Source of the DNA: Firmicutes bacterium UBA994
Lineage (GTDB): Bacteria > Bacillota > UBA994
DNA: 9,708 nucleotides
Assembly: GCA_002292025.1 (NCBI GenBank)
Contig: DBBC01000020.1
Coordinates: forward strand, 1-9,708
Direction: 5' to 3'
Shown: positions 5,851 through 9,708 of the stretch, one piece after another
Layout: each line of letters opens with the position of its first letter
How positions within the stretch are numbered: position 1 is the stretch's first letter
The notes under the pieces: model-generated
Database searches by the model: none
What the model was told of the DNA's origin: nothing
The model's input: the letters and a program-made list of their open reading frames with translations, nothing else
Program-made: the position numbers and the translations under genes

Positions 5851-6429
5851 GTGACAGAACTGCTAGATCGGTTGCGCAAGGGCGACAAAGCTGCCTTTGA
5901 GGAAATGGTCAACAAGTATTGGGAACAAGCGAGGCGCAGAGCCGCGGTGCTTACCCATTCATGGCAAGACGCCGAGGACCTCGTACAGGAGTCCTTTGCG
6001 CGGGCTTGGGCCAGAGTTAGCGAGTTTCGTGGCGAGTCCTCATTTAGCACATGGCTGCTGCGGATTATGGAGAATCACCATGTGGACCTGCTGCGCAAAA
6101 AGAAACGCGCACCCTCCGTCTCGCTGCAGACATTGGACCTACGCGAATTATTGAGCTTGCGCTCTCCTCCGTGGCTAGATATTTCCGCGCTCGATCGAAA
6201 GTGGGAAATCGAAGACATGCGCAAGTGCATTGACGATGCCTTTAGTCGTCTGCCGGCAGTTTATAAGAAACTTATCCTGCAAAAGGACCTGCAGCGGTTG
6301 TCCTATGAAGAAATGGCGCAGCACATGGCCTGCTCAGTCGAAGCTATCCGCTGCAAGCTATACCGGGCACGCAAACAGATGCGAGTAGAACTCGCTCGCT
6401 TGCTAGGTCAATACGGCGTGGTAATGTAA
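5851..6429 (+). CDS. ECF-type RNA polymerase sigma factor (sigma-70 family)
   Basis: This 192-residue protein should direct RNA polymerase to specific promoters. Residues about 14-85 are sigma region 2, including DAEDLVQESFARAW (40-53) and FSTWLLRIMENHHVDLLRKK, which recognises the -10 element. Residues about 128-182 are region 4, with LSYEEMAQHMACSVEAIRC as the helix-turn-helix for the -35 element. There is no region 3, as expected for ECF factors. The frame is open back to an ATG at 5803. The only good ribosome binding site, AAAGGGGAG (5832-5840), lies 10 nt before the GTG at 5851, and the protein then starts with the family-typical MTELLDRLRKGDKAAFEEMV. No anti-sigma gene follows, because the next gene is convergent. 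The signal that controls it is therefore not evident, and no autoregulatory promoter could be assigned. Confidence 0.9.
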   Translation: MTELLDRLRKGDKAAFEEMVNKYWEQARRRAAVLTHSWQDAEDLVQESFARAWARVSEFRGESSFSTWLLRIMENHHVDLLRKKKRAPSVSLQTLDLRELLSLRSPPWLDISALDRKWEIEDMRKCIDDAFSRLPAVYKKLILQKDLQRLSYEEMAQHMACSVEAIRCKLYRARKQMRVELARLLGQYGVVM

Positions 6430-6440
6430 ACAAGCGGCCA

Positions 6441-6483
6441 CTGTTCAGGCATCTCGGCTTTCTATCAACGAAGGACACGAAGG
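6441..6483 (-). repeat. dispersed 43-nt repeat (copy 2), inverted relative to copy 3
   Basis: Read on the minus strand this unit begins CCTTCGTGTCCTTCGTTGAT and ends GAGATGCCTGAACAG. It aligns with the plus strand of 7730-7771 with 36 of 43 positions identical and one single-base gap. It covers the short gap between the convergent sigma and aminotransferase genes and overlaps the last six codons of the aminotransferase. Confidence 0.8.
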
Positions 6484-7667
6484 GCCAAAAAAGTATTGAT
6501 GCGACTTAAGCCTGCTTCGATGTTCTCCATAGAGGTCGCGTAGGAGAAGCGAAGGTAATTGCGCGCCCCAAAACCAGAACCCGGAACTACCGCCACATGT
6601 GCTCTCTCCAGCATTACCCCTGCTAGGCTAACGTCATCAAGGATTACCTCGCCCCCATAGGAGACACCCAAAAGCTGCGTTATGTTAGCTAGGACGTAGA
6701 ACGCTCCTTGCGGCATACGACAGGATACGCCGGGCAACTGGTTAAGGAGCTCCACCATGCGGCGGCGACGGCGCGCGAACTCCTGCAGCATAACGCTAAT
6801 CGCATATTGTGAGCCGCATAGAGCCTCTATGCTTGCCGCTTGCGCGATGGAGTTGGGGTTAGATGTAGCATGGCTTTGCAGGCTTCCCATCGCTGCCGCT
6901 AAGCGTTGGTTGCTGGCGCTGTACCCAATCCGCCATCCCGTCATGGCGTAGGCCTTAGACATGCCGTTTACCACAATCGTAAGTTCCTTTATGTCCGAAC
7001 CGAACGAGGCAATGCTGACGTGTGTTGCCCCGTCGTAAACAAGTTTCTCGTAAATCTCATCGGAGATAACGTAGATTTGGTGCCGCACGCAGATGTTCGC
7101 GATGGCCTGCAGCTCGCTCGCCGAGTAAACCGTGCCGGTGGGATTGCTCGGGGAGTTGAGGATTAGCGCCTTGGTGTGTGGGGTGATAGCAGCTTCTAGC
7201 TCCTCCGGGCGCAGCTTAAAATCTTCGTTTTCGCGGGTGTCAAGGATGCGGGGCGTGCCCCCGGCCATTTTCACCATCTCGGGGTAGCTTACCCAATAGG
7301 GGGCGGGTATGATCACTTCGTCACCGGGGTCGCACAGCGCCAACAATACATTATAAATACTGTGTTTGGCACCGTTAGACACAACTATTTGCGCGGGATT
7401 ATAGTCAAGACCATTTTCGCTCTGGAGTTTCCCGCATATTGCTTGGCGGAGCTTCTCCGTTCCGCTTGCGGGCGTATAGCGGGTGTGCCCGGCCTCGATG
7501 GCTGCGATGCCTGCCGCGGCAATGTGGGCAGGAGTGTCAAAATCCGGCTCGCCCACGCCAAAATTGACGACGCTAACCCCTTGGGCCGCCATCTGTTTGG
7601 CTTTCGCGTCGATGCTTAGTGTAACGGACGGAGTAATGTTGAGTGCGCGCTCGGCGAGCTTTTTCAT
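6465..7667 (-). CDS. class I pyridoxal-phosphate aminotransferase, aspartate aminotransferase-like
   Basis: This 400-residue cytoplasmic enzyme moves the amino group of aspartate (or another amino acid) to 2-oxoglutarate using pyridoxal phosphate. It belongs to the aminotransferase Ib group of Bacillus AspB and Thermus AspC. Key residues are Tyr124-Trp125 in PAPYWVSYP, Asn175 in NSPSNPTG, Asp203 and Tyr206 in SDEIYEKL, Lys238 in VNGMSKAYAMTGWR (Schiff base to the cofactor), Arg246 and substrate-binding Arg373 in YLRFSYA. Some Ib enzymes also act on prephenate or tyrosine, so specificity is inferred. AAGGAGG (7675-7681) lies 7 nt before the ATG. The C-terminus is odd: the last residues ALRVLR and the TGA stop are encoded by a dispersed repeat (copy 2), so the native end may have been replaced. 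An inverted copy of the same repeat lies about 60 bp upstream of the start. Confidence 0.92.
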   Translation of the reverse strand: MKKLAERALNITPSVTLSIDAKAKQMAAQGVSVVNFGVGEPDFDTPAHIAAAGIAAIEAGHTRYTPASGTEKLRQAICGKLQSENGLDYNPAQIVVSNGAKHSIYNVLLALCDPGDEVIIPAPYWVSYPEMVKMAGGTPRILDTRENEDFKLRPEELEAAITPHTKALILNSPSNPTGTVYSASELQAIANICVRHQIYVISDEIYEKLVYDGATHVSIASFGSDIKELTIVVNGMSKAYAMTGWRIGYSASNQRLAAAMGSLQSHATSNPNSIAQAASIEALCGSQYAISVMLQEFARRRRRMVELLNQLPGVSCRMPQGAFYVLANITQLLGVSYGGEVILDDVSLAGVMLERAHVAVVPGSGFGARNYLRFSYATSMENIEAGLSRINTFLALRVLR

Positions 7668-7729
7668 GTATGCGCCTCCTTAGCTGTGTTTAGATGGATT
7701 TTGTGTAACCACCCAGCCCTGTTCATGAT

Positions 7730-7771
7730 CCTTCGTGTCCTTCGCGGATCGAATGCGAGATGCCTGAGCAA
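7730..7771 (+). repeat. dispersed 42-nt repeat (copy 3), upstream of the aminotransferase
   Basis: The unit begins CCTTCGTGTCCTTCGCGGAT and ends GCGAGATGCCTGAGCAA. It is the inverted partner of copy 2, and together the two bracket the aminotransferase gene. It lies in the gap between the divergent aminotransferase and serS transcripts, probably inside the 5' leader of the aminotransferase. Confidence 0.8.
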
Positions 7772-7822
7772 TTTTGTATTGTATTCTTCGTTAACCGCAA
7801 TTCTCCTGCCAAGTTCATGCCG

Positions 7823-7849
7823 TTGCTGTTATTGCGTATATTATATGAT
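7823..7849 (+). promoter_or_regulatory. probable promoter of the serS T-box transcript
   Basis: TATGAT (7844-7849) is a five-of-six match to the -10 consensus and would start transcription near 7856, just before T-box stem I. The best -35 candidate, TTGCTG (7823-7828), is only 15 bp away, so the -35 assignment is weak. The surrounding DNA is A+T-rich, unlike its neighbours. Confidence 0.4.
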
Positions 7850-7856
7850 TATGTTA

Positions 7857-8079
7857 AAGTAGTGCCAACGCAGCGCAGAAGCGAGTAGTTCAAGCAATTG
7901 GCAAGAGAGCTAGCGGTGGGTGTGAGCTAGTACGAGCGCTTGAATGAAGTCCACTTCGAAGGCGGCACGCGATAAGCGTAGACGGTGACGACGTTACAGT
8001 CATAGAGGCCGCAAGGCAAACCAGGGTGGTACCGCGAGATAGCTCGCCCCTAAGATATTGGGGCGTGTTTTTGTTTTTA
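7857..8079 (+). promoter_or_regulatory. T-box leader of serS (serine tRNA-sensing riboswitch)
   Basis: This leader senses uncharged tRNA-Ser and permits serS transcription when charging is low. Stem I is visible: GAAG pairs with CTTC (7954-7957) below the specifier loop, CAAGC (7891-7895) with GCTTG (7938-7942) above it, and CTAGC (7910-7914) with GCTAG (7926-7930) near the top after AGAGAG. The specifier loop has AGTA on its 5' side and GAAGTCCA on its 3' side, giving specifier UCC (Ser) at 7950-7952. The conserved T-box AGGGTGGTACCGCG is at 8023-8036. The antiterminator pairs AGGG (8023-8026) with CCCT (8048-8051) and GCGAG (8034-8038) with CTCGC (8043-8047). This leaves the 7-nt bulge TGGTACC that binds the tRNA acceptor end. 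It excludes the terminator, which needs the same C residues. Confidence 0.93.
8045..8079 (+). terminator. regulated intrinsic terminator of the serS T-box
   Basis: CGCCCC (8045-8050) pairs with GGGGCG (8060-8065) and is followed by TGTTTTTGTTTTT. It is used when charged tRNA-Ser does not stabilise the competing antiterminator. Confidence 0.9.
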
Positions 8080-8082
8080 AGT

Positions 8083-8102
8083 GGTCCTTCGTGGATAGTA
8101 AG
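8083..8102 (+). repeat. partial dispersed repeat (copy 4) in the serS leader
   Basis: GGTCCTTCGTGGATAGTAAG matches the central part of copy 2 (minus strand) at 17 of 20 positions. It sits between the T-box terminator and the serS ribosome binding site, so it is transcribed only on readthrough. Confidence 0.6.
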
Positions 8103-8121
8103 TCTTAAGGGAGGCAGCAAA

Positions 8122-9393
8122 ATGTTAGACGCAAAGTTTATCCGCAACAACATGGACTTGGTCGCGGCCGCTGTGGCGGCCAAGGGCGAAAGTGCGGGGT
8201 TGGCAGAACTTCGCGTGCTAGACGAGACTCGTCGACAAAAAATCACGGAGGTAGAGCGACTTAAAGCGCGGCGCAATGCAGTGACGCAAGAGATTGCCCT
8301 GCGCAAACACCGCGGCGAAGACACATTCGCCTTGCAGGACGAGATGAAGGCGGCGGGGCAACAGGTAAAAGACATAGACGCAATTGTGGGCGAGATTGAG
8401 GCTGAATTAGAAGCCTTGCTCCTTGGCATCCCCAATTTACCGGACAGCGACGTCCCTCTGGGCGCTGATGACAGCGGGAACGTCGAGATAAAAAGGGTCG
8501 GTGTGCCTAGGCAGTTTAGCGCGCCTCCCAAAGCGCATTGGGACCTTGGCGTCGGCCTCAATATCCTAGACTTTGAGCGCGCCGGGAAAATTGCCGGCAG
8601 CCGATTTGCGCTGTACCGCGGGCATGGCGCTAGGCTCGAACGGTCGTTGATCAATTTCATGCTCGACCTACACACCCGTGAGCACGGATATACCGAGGTC
8701 TTCCCGCCGCTCTTAGTGAGCTACGACTGTCTGCAGGGTACGGGGCAGTTCCCCAAGTTCACGGAGGACGTTTTCAAACTGGCCGAGAAGGACCTATACC
8801 TTAACCCCACCGCCGAAGTGCCGGTTACAAATATGCACCGTGACGAGATTCTCGACGGTGCACAGTTGCCGCTTTACTACACTGCCTACTGCCCGTCTTT
8901 TCGCGCCGAGGCTGGGGCAGCGGGGCGCGACACGCGGGGTCTCATCCGCATGCATCAGTTCAACAAAGTAGAACTGGTAAAGTTCGTCGCGCCTGAGACC
9001 TCAGAGGATGAGCTTCATTCTTTGCTGCGCGACGCCTGCCGCGTGCTAGACTTACTTGAGATTCCGTACCGCATTGTACAGATGTGTACCGGGGACCTTG
9101 GTTTCGCCGCCGCCAAGAAATACGATATTGAGTTGTGGCTGCCAAGTTACGATCGATACATGGAGATTTCTTCCTGCTCAAACTTCCGCGATTTCCAGGC
9201 ACGGCGGGCCAACATCAAGTACAGGCCGGCAGGCGGCACCAAAGCCGAGTACGTCCACACGTTGAACGGCTCCGGGCTTGCTGTTGACCGCCTTGTCGCC
9301 GCCGTGCTGGAAAACTATCAGGCCGAGGACGGTTCGGTAGTTGTACCGGCTGTGCTCAGGCCGTATATGTTAGTTGAGCGCTTGGTAAAATAG
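8122..9393 (+). CDS. serS: seryl-tRNA synthetase
   Basis: This cytoplasmic class II synthetase charges tRNA-Ser (and tRNA-Sec where present) with serine. The protein has 423 residues, the usual bacterial length (about 425). Residues about 1-110 form the N-terminal antiparallel coiled-coil arm that grips the long variable arm of tRNA-Ser. The catalytic core shows motif 1 (around 178-196, ending TEVFPPLL), the serine-binding TAE (230-232), motif 2 with FRAEAGAAGRDTRGLIR (260-276), EISSCSNFRDFQARR (348-362) and motif 3 with NGSGLAVDR (382-390). GGGAGG (8109-8114) sets the ATG at 8122 with 7-nt spacing. The frame is open further upstream, but that part overlaps the T-box and is not coding. Expression is controlled by the T-box leader, and its tRNA substrates lie directly downstream. 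Confidence 0.98.
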   Translation: MLDAKFIRNNMDLVAAAVAAKGESAGLAELRVLDETRRQKITEVERLKARRNAVTQEIALRKHRGEDTFALQDEMKAAGQQVKDIDAIVGEIEAELEALLLGIPNLPDSDVPLGADDSGNVEIKRVGVPRQFSAPPKAHWDLGVGLNILDFERAGKIAGSRFALYRGHGARLERSLINFMLDLHTREHGYTEVFPPLLVSYDCLQGTGQFPKFTEDVFKLAEKDLYLNPTAEVPVTNMHRDEILDGAQLPLYYTAYCPSFRAEAGAAGRDTRGLIRMHQFNKVELVKFVAPETSEDELHSLLRDACRVLDLLEIPYRIVQMCTGDLGFAAAKKYDIELWLPSYDRYMEISSCSNFRDFQARRANIKYRPAGGTKAEYVHTLNGSGLAVDRLVAAVLENYQAEDGSVVVPAVLRPYMLVERLVK

Positions 9394-9406
9394 CAAAAAA
9401 TGCAAA

Positions 9407-9435
9407 TTGACGGCGAGAGACATCGCTGATATACT
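9407..9435 (+). promoter_or_regulatory. promoter of tRNA-Ser(UGA)
   Basis: TTGACG (9407-9412) and TATACT (9430-9435) are 17 bp apart, a near-consensus sigma-A promoter. The mature tRNA begins 13 nt after the -10 box. The tRNA gene can thus be expressed independently of serS. Confidence 0.8.
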
Positions 9436-9447
9436 GATTTGTGCTGC

Positions 9448-9536
9448 GGAGAGATGGCCGAGTGGTTGATGGCGCTAGTCTTGAAAACTAGTGATCCTGC
9501 AAGGGACCGGGGGTTCGAATCCCTCTCTCTCCGCCA
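9448..9536 (+). tRNA. tRNA-Ser(UGA), CCA end encoded
   Basis: This 89-nt class II tRNA reads serine codon UCA (and other UCN codons by wobble). The acceptor GGAGAGA (9448-9454) pairs perfectly with TCTCTCC, followed by discriminator G (9533) and encoded CCA (9534-9536). The D arm is GCCGAG...GGC, and the anticodon stem is CTAGT/ACTAG around CTTGAAA, with anticodon TGA at 9482-9484. The long variable arm carries GATCC...GGGACC, and the T arm GGGGGTTCGAATCCCTC is complete. It follows serS, matching the role of the synthetase. Confidence 0.98.
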
Positions 9537-9539
9537 TTT

Positions 9540-9622
9540 CAAGAAGCAAGATACAAGAGGCAAGAGGCAAGAGACAAGATACAAGAGGCAAGAGACAAGG
9601 GCAAGAGACAAGAAGTAAGAAT
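9540..9622 (+). repeat. heptanucleotide tandem repeat (CAAGANR), about 12 units
   Basis: Starting 4 nt after the tRNA, units of CAAGAAG, CAAGATA, CAAGAGG and CAAGAGA follow each other with a strict 7-nt period. The only exceptions are one 6-nt unit (CAAGGG, 9596-9601) and a final degenerate unit TAAGAAT. The strand is almost pure purine apart from the C at each unit start. It fills most of the spacer between the two tRNA-Ser genes and has no coding potential. Confidence 0.92.
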
Positions 9623-9632
9623 GCTACGTACC

Positions 9633-9661
9633 TTGTAGGGTGGCAATCAATATGCTATATT
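9633..9661 (+). promoter_or_regulatory. promoter of the second tRNA-Ser
   Basis: TTGTAG (9633-9638) and TATATT (9656-9661) are 17 bp apart, and the -10 box has the TGC extension (9653-9655). The tRNA starts 11 nt after the -10 box. Confidence 0.7.
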
Positions 9662-9671
9662 AATTTGGCGC

Positions 9672-9708
9672 GGAGAGGTGGCCGAGTAGGTCGAAGGCGG
9701 TCGCCTGC
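9672..9708 (+). tRNA. tRNA-Ser, 5' part only, anticodon probably GCU
   Basis: The acceptor 5' strand GGAGAGG (9672-9678), TG, and the D arm GCCGAGTAGGTCGAAGGC have the class II pattern of tRNA-Ser. The anticodon stem GTCGC (9700-9704) is followed by loop bases CTGC, so the anticodon starts with GC. Among class II tRNAs (Ser, Leu, Tyr), only serine GCU fits GC as the first two anticodon bases. The window ends before the third base, so GCU is deduced, not seen. It would read AGU and AGC. Confidence 0.88.

Noticed and set aside
6441..7771. Inverted repeats considered as ends of an insertion sequence
   Set aside because: No transposase lies between them, and I could not see clear target-site duplications outside the arms. 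I kept it as a finding about repeats only.
8026..8121. Upstream extension of the serS frame
   Set aside because: The extension translates the T-box, its terminator and a repeat. The proper ribosome binding site is just before 8122.
7890..8675. Long minus-strand open frame (261 codons) opposite serS
   Set aside because: It is antisense to the T-box and the serS coiled-coil region, is Ser/Arg-rich and has no ribosome binding site or recognisable domain.
9318..9611. Minus-strand open frame of 97 codons containing RERDSNPRSLAGSLVF
   Set aside because: It is antisense to tRNA-Ser and the heptamer repeat. Peptides of this kind are a well-known artefact of translating tRNA-Ser genes backwards.
9540..9622. 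Heptamer repeats considered as a CRISPR array
   Set aside because: The repeat units are 7 nt with no spacers, so this is a simple tandem repeat.

Overview
The window looks like chromosomal, mostly housekeeping DNA from a Gram-positive Bacillota (Firmicutes) bacterium, probably of the Clostridia type with a moderate G+C content. The evidence is a T-box tRNA-sensing leader in front of seryl-tRNA synthetase, strong AGGAGG-type ribosome binding sites, sigma-A style promoters, a YabE-type G5/3D cell-wall protein and a YvlB/LiaX-type protein. The genus cannot be named from the sequence alone.

Layout. Positions 1-300 hold no confident gene. They contain an 18-bp perfect hairpin and leftward open frames that run off the edge. 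A textbook promoter then drives a LiaX/YvlB-like coiled-coil plus DUF4097 protein (350-1723). After a repeat-containing spacer come methylglyoxal synthase mgsA (1955-2341) and a membrane-anchored DUF348/G5/3D protein (2432-3334) with its own promoter. Convergent to these are a small DUF1858 CxxC protein (3480-3683) and a D-2-hydroxyacid dehydrogenase (3765-4700). A 270-bp divergent spacer with a structured inverted repeat separates the dehydrogenase from a YhfI-like metallo-beta-lactamase-fold hydrolase (4971-5711). An ECF sigma factor without an adjacent anti-sigma gene follows (5851-6429), then a convergent class I aspartate-type aminotransferase (6465-7667). The right end is a serine-tRNA charging locus: a complete T-box leader (about 7857-8079), serS (8122-9393), tRNA-Ser(UGA) (9448-9536), a heptanucleotide tandem repeat, and the 5' part of a second tRNA-Ser, probably GCU. 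Each tRNA has its own promoter.

How the parts work together. serS and the tRNA-Ser genes form one functional unit: uncharged tRNA-Ser is read by the T-box, which switches from terminator to antiterminator and lets serS be transcribed. The other genes are mostly single-gene transcription units and I see no multi-gene pathway. mgsA (methylglyoxal bypass), the hydroxyacid dehydrogenase and the aminotransferase are general carbon and nitrogen metabolism. The LiaX-like and 3D proteins point to cell-envelope maintenance.

The most unusual material is non-coding. A dispersed repeat with the core CCTTCGTGTCCTTCG occurs at four places. Two long copies, 36 of 43 aligned positions identical and in opposite orientation, bracket the aminotransferase gene, and one supplies its last codons and stop. 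Another copy sits between the T-box terminator and the serS ribosome binding site. I found no CRISPR array, transposase, toxin-antitoxin pair or defence system.
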